Below, one piece after another: positions 46,701-57,700 of a stretch of 64,000 nucleotides of DNA. Position numbers and translations under genes: made by a program. Where the stretch lies: the NCBI GenBank assembly GCA_963971405.1, contig OZ020486.1, forward strand, positions 40,261,419-40,325,418. Reading direction: 5' to 3'. Under the pieces are notes generated by a model. The model did no database searches. It had not been told where the DNA came from and worked only from the letters and a program-made list of their open reading frames with translations. The stretch comes from Psococerastis gibbosa. Its lineage: Eukaryota; Arthropoda; Insecta; Psocodea; Psocidae. The number at the start of each line of letters is the position of its first letter. The stretch's first letter is position 1.

Positions 46701-49700
46701 CATGCTAACCTTAAATAAGGTAGATAAAAGATAAGGGAAGATAAGGGATTTTCTTTCATTTAAATGCAGACAGGAAAGCTTGGCTTTCTGGATATACTTC
46801 GTTACAATCTTAACCTATGAAGGCAGCTTGAGTTCGTTTTTCTGGAATATTATGAAAAGCTTTATGAAACTGACTAACATTGTAAAAACCAATTTTTTTT
46901 CATGTCAAAATCCGTTGAAATCTGAACATTTTGATCATCACAAAGTTTTCTTGATGCCAACATATAAATAGGAAAGCTATACACTAACGTTAACAAGTAA
47001 TAATAGTCAGTTTGCTGTTATTCTTGTCTGGCCAATCATAACAGCATCTAAACAGTCTCAATCACATCGTTATAAAAGAATGTTGACAGCACAGTCCATC
47101 TATATAATAAGCATTAACATAGAATCTTTTTTTTATTTATACATCTTTACTTTTTTAAGTTCCTTTGTGCTAAATATGAACATAATAATTGTTTCATTTT
47201 ATAGATTGATCATAAGGAAGAAAGTCCACCAGAAGAAGAAGAGGAGCAATCGGTTCCCCTAATGCAACATGCTAATCCGGTTCACATGGCTCCGCCTTGT
47301 AAGTTAAAAAAGAACATTATTATTATTATTAACCGCCGAAAATTTAAATTAGGTTTGGCTGACAAGTCACATTTTAGATAACAGCTGCAATATACTTGAA
47401 TACGCTTACCAGGTGATCAGTCCTTCTTCCAGGGCTACTGCTCAGTGAGATTTGACCTCACCCTGCAACACTCCTGACATCGGAGTCCTTTAATAAACTT
47501 CATCTGCCAAGAATTGCCGACATCTTGCGCAGTTCACTCTCTCTTCTTCGTCCCTCCAATGTTTCAGTGACGTGCCACATTCTACCCTCCATTTTACAAA
47601 GAATTTAGACCATCTTACAAAGCGAGCTGTCTTATAAATTTTTCAAGGTTCGCGACGTTTATTCTTTTCTTCCAGACTGTTCTCTTTTGCTCCTTCGTAT
47701 AGGCTCCCAGTGAAGTTTCTTGTGTTGCTTGCCGTGCCCTGACTAAACGCAAGAGGTGCATTAACTAAACCAGCAAAGTCACATGGAAAAGGTCTCTCTC
47801 TCTCTCTCACTGTGCTTTATATTCACATGCATTATGGAGTCGGAACATTTTGTTGAATATTAATGCTTTTTCTAGTGGACATGGAGGCTGATATCTCACA
47901 ACTGGAGGCGCCGACATTCACCACGATCAGTCGAGGTCCACCTGAGCCGATGACGCGTCTGCGATGGGATCACCCGGTCAACTTGTTGGGGGAGAAGGTC
48001 CTCAACCCAATGATACACTGTTGTGACACCTGCCTGCGGCCTGTGCTTATTTACGGGCGAATGGTAAGTCGGAATATGTCGTTTGATTTTGATAATATCA
48101 AAAAATGTACTATCCATGTACGTTCTGTAGTCCGAGCAGTCTCTATTATTTGGAATATATAGCTAGAGGATCCAGGAACGACTGAATCCTCTACCTTACC
48201 GGATTATCGTATTAACTTCTGCACTGAAAAAATCGTTCGAGCCAAAATGTGAAAACACTACCCGCATATAAAAAACCAGTGGAAACCTACTATACAGTCG
48301 CAGCAATTTAAAGAATGTTTACTCTAAATTGGGATAGGGTAAATTGTATAATCTTGTTTTGCCTTTTCCAATGCTTATTCCTTATATGAGTCCCTGACCA
48401 GCCAGAGCCGGATCGACCGTGTCAAGAGCCGATACAAGAAAGCACTTAGAACTGTTTTGTTCGAAAATTGTATGCAAAACTACTGAACTTATGCATTCTT
48501 AATTAAATGTAATAAGGATATCATCGCGGAAAATGTTTATTTTGTCAGAGAAATTTATTTTTATTTTTTTTCCCCAGTTTCATTAGTTGATTTTCTGTGG
48601 AAATTGCATTTTCCAATTGAGCTTACATGTAATTTAAAACTTCCGCATGTCTTTTAGGATTGCAGCTAGGAAATGTTAATCTGTTTATTCTTGGCAGATA
48701 CCTTGCAAGCACGTCTTCTGCTACGCATGTGCTCAGCGCGAGAGTAAAGTTTGTCCACGATGCAACGACAAGGTGGTACGCGTGGAGCAAACGGGGCTGG
48801 GCACCGTGTTCATGTGCACGCACGGAGGTACACGATATGGCAATGCGGGCTGCCGGCGTACGTACCTGTCGCAACGAGATCTCCAGGTATGAGTTAATTC
48901 ATAGTGTCCATTTTCCGGTCCATTCTCAAGAAGTTCCTGCAGCCGTCGTGTTCCGATTCACGCAAAAAGTTGAGTAAATACTCACGGGTGACGCGGTTTC
49001 TCAATTTATACCACTCCTTTACACCACCGTCATTTTTTCCGCTTTATAGTTAATGTTTATGTCAAGTTTAAATGCGGCAATTGAGTATAATACTCCCATT
49101 CTATAACCTTGTGAGACTGGACAGTTATAGAAACCATAGTGAAGGGATCTTGGGTAACTGTGTGAGTAGGACCTTATGTCTAGGTAATGATGGTATATAA
49201 AACCACTCCTTGACAGTCGGGTCAAAGAGAGTTTCTTACTAATGCAAATCGTTTTCTTAACAGGCGCACTTCAATCATCGTCACGTCGTTGGGCCACCGC
49301 AGGTTGGAGGAGTTCTGAATCCGCTACCAATTCAGTGCAATAAAGTTACAGTTCCCGCAAAACAAGAACCACGTCTGGCTGGTGGCACTGGCACGTCCCC
49401 GTTCTATGAACAGCCGAAAGTGAAACTGTTTGAAGACCCGGAATCATTGGCGTATGCTTCGCCCAGGGCCCCTTCGGCTCCTCCCACGGGACCGCCACAA
49501 GCTGTACGCCCCCCTCCGCTACGCCCCGGCAATTTAATCACGGTGCCTATCCAGGAGCCCCCGCCGGACCAGTTCTTCCCAGCGTTTTCTCAACCGCCAC
49601 CCTCGCACTCGGCTCCTCTGTCCCATGCTCCTCCTCAGCCGTATTATCCTCCCTACGACTACCCTCCACCCCCCACGGATACTTCGGTACCCCCTCCACA

Positions 49701-49734
49701 CCAGTGGCCTGGCAATCCGCCATTTTATAGTTGA
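43750..49734 (+). CDS. Hakai: E3 ubiquitin-protein ligase Hakai (CBLL1)
   Basis: Five exons join in phase (43750-43833, 47205-47298, 47876-48063, 48698-48886, 49264-49734) and give 341 residues. Hakai is a RING ligase of E-cadherin and a member of the m6A writer's associated complex. The start [18 protein letters not shown] is an RG-rich tail. [13 protein letters not shown] precedes the RING: C109, C112, C125, H127, C130, C133, C141, C144. The phosphotyrosine-binding Hakai (HYB) zinc finger follows with C162, C174, H187 and H192 and the hallmark [18 protein letters not shown]. The spacer inside HYB ([11 protein letters not shown]) is several residues longer than in human. A proline-rich tail ends NPPFYS. 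Exon 1 begins at the first ATG after a long non-ATG stretch. Intron 1 (3.4 kb) carries LINE fragments in sense. AATAAA at 50418-50423 is a possible polyadenylation signal. Confidence 0.95.
44330..45020 (+). mobile_element. Decayed Jockey-like LINE fragment (end of RT and beyond)
   Basis: The frame reads [46 protein letters not shown], then in other frames [14 protein letters not shown] and [28 protein letters not shown]. These are the thumb and post-RT segments of Jockey LINEs. There are several frameshifts and stops. It lies in Hakai intron 1. Confidence 0.8.
45580..45730 (+). mobile_element. RTE-type LINE 3' fragment
   Basis: The plus strand reads like [16 protein letters not shown] with a glutamate/arginine-rich end, then a GAAGAAGAAGAAG tail at about 45707-45720. 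The same end recurs near 59640-59750. Confidence 0.45.
46100..46681 (+). mobile_element. Internally deleted LINE 3' end (RNase H start, zinc knuckle, poly-A)
   Basis: The frame reads [22 protein letters not shown], the first strand of RNase H. Within about 30 codons another frame reads [18 protein letters not shown], the C-terminal zinc knuckle. Most of RNase H is therefore missing. A 21-base poly-A ends at 46681. It lies in Hakai intron 1, sense. Confidence 0.75.
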
Positions 49735-50446
49735 CGCGATTCTTATGGGATTGTGAATGGCTCAATTTGGCATGGGTGCATAGGCGTTGTTTTGTATTGT
49801 ATAACTAGCTCAGGAAGTTGGTACTCAAACAATGCTATTCGAGACTTAAGAGTAAAAATTAAAAAATTTCTCCCGTCCGTGGGGCCACCCAACCCTAAAG
49901 GGTACCTTACCTTCAACGTGAGGGAAAAACGTGGCTACCATACATGTTATCAAGAAAGAAGTTCTTCTATCTACCAGTCGTCAAGCTTGGACGTTTCTTC
50001 AATAATGTGTTAACATGCCACGATTGGTTTTTCGAAAATAATATGACAACTGTAGGGGCTCCTCTGCTCGATTTGGGATTTTGTGGTAAGCCCTGCGGTC
50101 GCGTTTGTCCCATACCAATAATGCTAAGCTAATTTTAATTGAGTGTCAGGCGGGAAAATGTTTCCTTTTATGACTCGAACCTCGACCTTCTATTTCGTAG
50201 TCTATGTCTCTACCTACTGGGCTATTCCTGACCACTGCGTCACATGCCATCCTTGATTAATCAATTTACCACTGCTTTACAGTAGGGTAACTCATGACAG
50301 CAAATGATTAAAACAGCAGAGTAGTCGGTCTATAGTGTTGCGAAATTATGTAAATTACAGCTAACTTCGCTTACAAGAATTGGGAAAGATATTGTATTCA
50401 GTTATAAATTTTTGGCTAATAAAAGCGCATTAACAATTTTATATTT

Positions 50447-53400
50447 TTACGTTACTTTTAATGAGTTTGAAGGTCTGAGTGGTATTTTGGTTTTGAACAA
50501 TATTCCCTTGTCGCCCATGTCCTCGTTGTATCCAACTTCATACTGGTTGCCTGGGGCCTGAAATTAATAGTAATTGAAATAAAGGATGAGTGGTCAATAG
50601 AGGAGCATTTTTATGAATGGCGATTTCACGCGCGACGATGCGATGTTCGGACAGAAGTCGCGGATCAATAGACAACTGTCCTATAGAATTAGCAGCTGTT
50701 ATCAATTCACAATTATAGCGCCCATGATTCATTTATGGGGAATCTTGCTCTGTTGATTTGCTGGCTTGGGTAGAGCATTTTTTCCCCATCATAAATAATT
50801 TTTAAATTTACAGCACTTTAGATGATAATCTACACCTAAATGATTGACTAATAATCCAATAACAGCTATTAATTTTTACAGCCTACTTCATTAAAATGCA
50901 ATATCAGCAAAGCCAACTACTATTTCGTAGTAAAATGAATGAAATAAAACAAAAAGGCTGCGCAGAGTTGCTGCTGAGCCTCCGAGACACCGTATTAGAA
51001 GTCTACGCAGTTCCACTGTAGATGTTGAGGAATCGTTAGGAAGTTAAGTTTCAGTAAGACCAAGGCCCTTCATCCCGGATTCTATTGCTTCGTCACGCAA
51101 CTCCGGCCGTGAAAGTCTTTGTAATTATAATGAGTACCTAATAGCAAACTTACGCAGGCAATTACGTCGTTATAGGCTTTGAGGTCGTCACCACTGATCA
51201 TAAGTTCGGGCACATCCTTCCGCGGAACCGTGAAATACGAGTCAAAACGATTTTTCATGGAAGAATACCTTCAAAAACAAAAAAGAAATTATTGGAAATG
51301 TTATTATGAAAGATTACTTTTAACTGGGATCGAATAAAATCTAATGGCGAGGGAATTCCCGGAATGGCACCCCCCCCCCCCCCCCTTACGATAATGCCAG
51401 CGGGCCTACTATGCCGATTAGTATTAACTAATTCCTGGTATTAAAAATGTAAACAAAACCATTTTGAATAGCGCTTTCCACTGTAAAATTATCTTGTTTA
51501 TATTTTTAATCCCAGGTTGAGATTAAAAATAATGGCCATAATAGGCCCACAGGAATGGCATTCCACACGAAATGGACAGTGAGGAAATTTCGACTGTCAT
51601 TTCACCACAGTGCCTGGGCACTATAATACCGCAAACAGCCATCCAGATGGTTCTCTAGAACAGTTAAAGATGCCTGAAACACATGAAGAACGAAGGAAGA
51701 TAAGTCAGGAATTCGAAAGGCCTTCCTTCCAGAAAGCAAGGAATTCGGTTGAAATGAAATTCCAAATAAGTTGAACGCCCATTCCAAAACCTGCCGCTTT
51801 CCTGGATGCCGACATTCCAAGAATATCATTCCGGGTATCATCGTGTACAAAAGGTATAAGACACCGTAGCTACTGACCAAATTCTTTCCTCGCACAGATC
51901 CCACTCTTTGCCAAATCGCCAGTCGTAGAGTTTCTTATCGTGCTTCTCGAAACGATCGAAATCTATCCTTTCGATATCTTCAACGACGACTTCAACGTCA
52001 CCGCCATCAGACCAGTCGTAAACAAGCAGCTCCGCATGTTGGCTGGAAGAGGAAAAAAATTGGATTAGCTACCGGAATCTATAGAGACGAAATATAAAAC
52101 ATCTATGCAGGGAGAGCAAATGGAATCCCTACCATCAAATTTTTTCACCAAGTAAAATTCCTCAAAAAGGATCAGAGCCATAAAGTAGACGATGCCCCTC
52201 GACATTTTGAAGTATATTAGGTGGGTATCACTAACACGATCGATCGGCGAGTTATTGAGCTTGATTTGTAAAAAAATAATGGACCCAGAGGATGGCAGGT
52301 CGAAATAGTTTCAAAACTGTGGCCAATTGGTGTTAGTGACGACCACATACTGTGTATCGAAATGTAGAGGGACTTTTCTTAACATTTATGACATCTCATT
52401 TATAGCTATATTTGAGCAATTTCGTATTTTTAAGATATCTGATTCTCACGAGACTTTCGCAACCCCTTAATTCAACTGAATTTGCCATATTTGGTATTTT
52501 CACTGTATTATAAGTCTAACTGTAATACGTGTTATTATCAAAAATGGGCACAATGTAAATTACAAGACTGGGCTCCTTCAAGCTAGAGCGTATAAGGGTG
52601 GCACATCAATCAATAACAGCAAGTAAAGACAATACATGAAATACTCCATATCACTAGTGTAGGCCTAAGCAAAATTCATGATTTTTTTATTACTAACCAA
52701 TGTGCGTACAAAAAGAAACCTGTAATAATACTAGTCTCGTCACAAAACATGGCGAAGCTGCGATGATTACTGCTGACTGTTAAGTTATAAGCATAACAGA
52801 CCCCTCTATAGAGACAAACTGGATACTTACTTAGTTACTTTACATATCTTATAGAGAGAAAGACCTGTTTCTAATTGCTAGTTGTATTTGACGTAAATGG
52901 TGGCCTTAAGTTTGAATCGGAGAAAATATCATCCATCGATTAATGATCCCGTGTGATACCGTATACCTAAGTGCTACTAGCTGGCAGTGAGTTAGGAAAA
53001 GATGACGTTACCTGATATCATTAAGGTAAACATCCTTGTAATTTTTCTCCATTGTAGAGAGGTACTCAGTGGTGAGGACTGTTGAATTAACTTCATATGG
53101 AATCGCTCTCTTTTTAATATTCTCTTGTGTTTTAGCGACAGGCACATCCAAGTAGATAACAAGGTGAGGCTTCAAAATTTGAGGAATTGTGTGCTTTCTT
53201 AGATCATAATAGACACTCCTTGCGCCTTTGCTAATAAGACCAGATTTATACATTGCTTCTACAAATATTTGATCCCCGAAGCATGCTCGTTCAATCACGA
53301 CACCTTGGCCAGTGTTCATCAAATGGGCAACTGCGTCTATGTATTGCAGATATTTCAAACGGAGCATTTGAATTTGAAAGTTGGCTACGTTTTCGCTTTT

Positions 53401-53832
53401 AGGCTCTTCTAAAAACTTCTTGAAGTCGCAGCTTTGAGCTGACGGGGGAAGCTGGCTGTCTAGTTGACGCAAATCAAAGCCATATTCATTTATGTAAAGT
53501 TCGTCCGGGGAAGCAGCTGGAATATAGAGCATCTCTAATTCGTCAGCTAATGCTTTTGCGAAAGCTGTTTTTCCTGAAGCGATTGGGCCTTCAACGACTA
53601 CTATTTTGCTATTTTCATCAAATCTCCATGAAGTCTTGTCGTAGAACGCTTGCAATACACCGTACCTCTTCTCCTTGTAGGGGAAAGGTTTAGGCCTCTG
53701 AATAGGGCCACCCCTTAAAGCCTTGCCGCTGATTCCCGCATTCTGTGGTGTAGCAGGTGACTTGTAAACCACTAGGGCACGGCGACAACCACTTCTTATA
53801 ATACCAAACATATTATTTAGCCTTTTTAACAC
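50447..53832 (-). CDS. ND-42: NADH dehydrogenase (ubiquinone) 1 alpha subcomplex subunit 10, mitochondrial
   Basis: Four exons join in phase (53832-53012, 52042-51878, 51268-51154, 50557-50447) and give 403 residues. NDUFA10 (fly ND-42) is an accessory subunit of respiratory complex I on the matrix side, derived from deoxynucleoside kinases. The first about 30 residues are basic and hydroxylated without acids, as a mitochondrial presequence should be. The P-loop GPIASGKT is at 82-89. Other family stretches are VVIERACFGDQIFVEAMYK, KPHLVIYLDVPVAKTQENIKKR and LVYDWSDGGDVEVVVEDIERIDFDRFEKHDKK. The end APGNQYEVGYNEDMGDKGILFKTKI matches the insect form. The third-exon junction splits a Trp codon (TG|G). 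TGACGTCA stands 66 bp upstream of the ATG. Confidence 0.95.
51388..51555. mobile_element. Foldback element family 2, copy 2
   Basis: The inverted ends are GCGGGCCTACTATG and CATAATAGGCCCAC. The inner TTTTGAATAGCGCTTTCCAC segment and the bases after it match the copy at 16055-16229. A 16-base C-run lies just before it (51370-51385). It lies in an ND-42 intron. Confidence 0.65.
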
Positions 53833-53897
53833 ATCCTTAAAAAATCAACAGATACTTTCAGCAGAAGACGCGAAAAGTAAGTGGCAGAAGACACACG

Positions 53898-53905
53898 TGA
53901 CGTCA
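53898..53905. promoter_or_regulatory. CRE/ATF palindrome in the ND-42 promoter
   Basis: A perfect TGACGTCA, 66 bp before the start codon. A single site by itself is weak evidence. Confidence 0.4.
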
Positions 53906-54742
53906 TATATAAAAACGCGGGAACATTTAAAAAAAACTTCTATTATAAACTTTTGTTAGAAATTATTATTTAATGCGTCAAAAACAACTAGAATCTACTA
54001 ATCATGTAGATATTATGTAGTAAAACTAAACAAAGTTAAGCCATACGTCACACCTTTGAGGGCTTACTTAGTATCTGAGAATGGCCGAAGCCGGAGAACA
54101 AAACAAGGCGCTTCATCGGCGCCCATTCCGAACATAGTAGCCTGTATACCCAGCATCCTAGCACGGCCATAGCCTAGGATTTTTTATTTTGGAACCTGCT
54201 TCCACAAAAGTCAAAACCTAATTATTATTTTTACCACACAGGGGCTCCCGGCTCCGGGGTCTCCCCTGCTGGAAATGTTTTGAAAATAGGGCACAGTGAT
54301 GTGATGTGGGAGAAATATTGGGTACCCAAAATCCTATGGGTTTATAAGTTATAGGGGCAACTCAGGCAAATAAGCAGTTATCAAAATTCTGTAAAATCAA
54401 TATAATTACTGCACTGTATACATAAAAAAATGACTATTCTTTTCTTATGGACTTGATATGGTATAATACGATTCATGTACATATACAGATTATTCAACTC
54501 CGTACAACTTGAAGTTTTACAGCTGTTGGGCACGTTAGGCTATACGGAATAAAATGTATTATTTAATTTGTAACTTTCGTAGCGCAGATGATGCTAATTG
54601 ACTACTAACGGTCGTTAATTAGACTTTAAATACAAAATTTGGTACCTAAGTATCTACGGGAACTAATTAGTCTTATAACATGGCTAGTATTTCCAATCAA
54701 ATACTATATGTCTCATATAATCTTTCTACATATTTTCAGTCT
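53906..54742. other. Spacer between ND-42 and the RhoGEF 3' end
   Basis: AT-rich, no coding signal. The RhoGEF stop codon itself overlaps a minus-strand AATAAA (54742-54747), which is either a coincidence or a very early signal. Confidence 0.5.
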
Positions 54743-57700
54743 TTATTGCGGCACACCAGCTTGAAGTTTCCCCACAACATGCCTAACCCAACCAGTTGGT
54801 CTTTGAAGCTCAGCGTTGGATACTTCAATAACCGTAGAGGCAGTACTGTGCTGTGAACTCGTGTCTCCTTCTTCGTCCTTTTTTAGACGCCACTGTTCAA
54901 GCTCCTTTTGGCGTTCACGTATGGATTTGGATCGCTTGAAAACTTCTTCTTCAACCCCGTGAACGGTTACTGTTACAGTTTCTTCGGCAGATGAAATTAT
55001 AGGAGGCGGTTCGGTGGGTAAAGGAGGCGGAGTAACATCCGAAGAAATTTCTGCAGTTTCACTAGATAGGCTGACTAATCTTGAGTCATCACCTGTAAAC
55101 GATTCCTCCTGATCACTATAAACTGCGCAATTTTTAGACATTTCTTCATCCATCGCTTCAAATGACCGTTCATAGAAGCTGTCGATAGAACCATCCGTCT
55201 CACCACCACTTGCGTTATCCTCAGCAAAGTCCTCATGAAAAGTAACGGTTTCCTCCGATTCAGGGGTGCGCTCCATTTCACTTAACGAATTCACGGATTC
55301 AGAGAACGAAATTAAAGAGTCTGCCTGTATACCAAGCAATGCTGCCGCCTTCCTCGATGGTCGAATGCTCTTAGTCCTTGTATCGAAGTTGGCGATTCTC
55401 TCACCCAGATTGGAACTACCTTGCTTGAACCCAGGACTTCTCGAAGACGGCTCCGATTGAAAGATTTCTTGTGCTGTTTTCGATCTAGCTATATGATTTC
55501 TAACAGTTTTATTGCAATGTCTAGCGAGAACATAGAGAAGGCGGCTGGCTTTCCGTTCCCACTGCAAAACTTTCCCGTCATCGAGCGTCAATTTCGGTGT
55601 CAAGTCACCTTTGATATTGGCTAATTTATTACTAACTGTAGATAAGACAGATTTTATCGCGTTGGAAGACAGTCCTGAACGGTAAATACGGTATTCTGGA
55701 TGGAGATCAATTCGGTCTAGACTCGCAGCTGGTGTGCTGTTGGCCTCAGTCAAACTTTCGTCTTCGGTGGTCTCATCATTCAGTGGAAATGGACGGGAGT
55801 AACCCTGCATATCATCGTAGTTAATCATAGTGCTAGGTGGCTGGTCAGAAGCTATTGTAAACGGACGCTCAGCAGAGTTCCTGGCATCTTTAAATGCATC
55901 CTCAATGGAATCACCATCTAGATTCAGCTGAAAACTGCGAGGCAGAGAACCAGCCTTTTTTGAATGCGTTGCCAAATGCTCTCCCTGCTGTCTCAACCAC
56001 ACCGATGGAAGAGTAGGAATATTTAACATATCATTAGGACTCAGATTTTCTAAGAGCTTGAGGGGAAACGAATCAGGACTTCTCCATGAGCCAACTCGAC
56101 GAATGGGCAGCGGTGGGCTTGTACTCTCACAAAGACTTTTTTGCTTTCGTAGCGTCATTGATTCATCACGCGCAGGACATAATGTAACATAGTCCGATTC
56201 CTCGCTATCCCCGTTTAAGACAAGTTTAACTTTCAGCAATGTTTCATAAATACCATCATCTTCCTCATCCGTAGTAACATCTGCAATGTCTATCTGTCGA
56301 TTCCGAAGGTTCACATGGTGCTTTTGTCTCTTTAGAACCTTTTCAAACTCCCTATTTTGCATAAGTAATTGACCAACAATTTGCTCAATGCTTTGAACTT
56401 CTTCGTCATTCATCAAATCAATGGAGACGTTATTATGGGAGCTATTGGTTGAGAGGTCCGCGCTCAGGTTCTCGGTGGTTTGACAGTCGCTAATGCAGCT
56501 GCTTTCATCTTCTGGCACAATTGCGGGGCTTGGCAGTCTTGAGGAGTCTTGTGACGGCGGCCGAAGCTCGACTGCTGATGTGTCTTCTGGTTTTTCGGCG
56601 CTGCTTACAGGTTTCTGCTGGCTCTGAAAATTATATATATGGTTTAGTTATCAGTCAGATAACTCATCTTTATTGTTAAGGCGGGGATTCCACCTACCAG
56701 CTAGGGCTAAAAAAAAAACGGTGATGTGGTAGCAGACATTCAAGACTTAGGCGCGGTTTCCACCGAACTCGCATTGCAGAATGCAAATGACATTGACGAA
56801 AATTAGAATTTTTCTTTTTATTGAAATCTATTAAAATGTTTGTACTTATACATATCCCATGCCATTTTTTAATTTTAGTTTGTTTATTTGTGATTTTACT
56901 GTACGGTCATTGATCAATTTTAACTATGGCATAGAGGAAAACAAACATTTCCGTCAATGTCATTTGCATTCTGCAATGCAAGGTCAGTAGAAACCCCGCC
57001 TAAGTCTTGAATGTCTGCTGTATTTAGCCCTAGCCGGTCGGTGGAATCCCCGCCATATCAGTCAGATAACTGATCTTTATTGTTAAAGAAGTTTTACAAT
57101 AGAAATTCAAAGGCTATTTTTAAGTGATGTGTTAGATACCTCAGAGACACTGCCGGCATCCGATTTACGACTTCTGCGAAGCCGCGACCGAAATCCAACT
57201 TCGCTTTTCCGTCTGTCCTGTTTCCTCCTTTCAAGATATTCGGGTGCTGAGTGATGACGTTTAGGTAGCGTTCTATCAGTAACGACCTCTTCTGAAAAAA
57301 GGCAATTAAAATGGGTATATATAGTTATTGGAGTGTCTGTACATGCCTCCTACAAAACAGAAAGGGTAGACTCTTTTAACTACAGCTTAGGTAGGTAAAG
57401 GACCTTGGTATCTGGTGCAATTTTGACAAACAACACACTACCTAGGTAGCATTACATTGCGCACATTAATAAATACGTAATAAGAGCGCAATAAGTTTAA
57501 CCAAGTTAATAATAATTCTAGGGAGACTGTTACGACGTATAATAAGAACAAATGTTGTATTCGAGCGGGTCCCAAAGTCTGGCAGTATATTTGTACCTAT
57601 CTAATTTACTTATAAAGCCATAAAAATTAAATCCTATATGTTATAGTGACCTATACCGACTTTTTATTATTATTATTATTATTATTGAATTGTTTTTACG

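Noticed and set aside
49547..49765. Minus-strand frame over the Hakai proline-rich exon
   Set aside because: A shadow of the GC-rich, proline-coding plus-strand exon.
54743..56518. Treating the 591-codon minus-strand frame as a separate gene
   Set aside because: Its first codon is GTG. The frame continues upstream to an acceptor at 56624-56625 and joins the PH-domain exons in phase, so it is the last exon of the RhoGEF.
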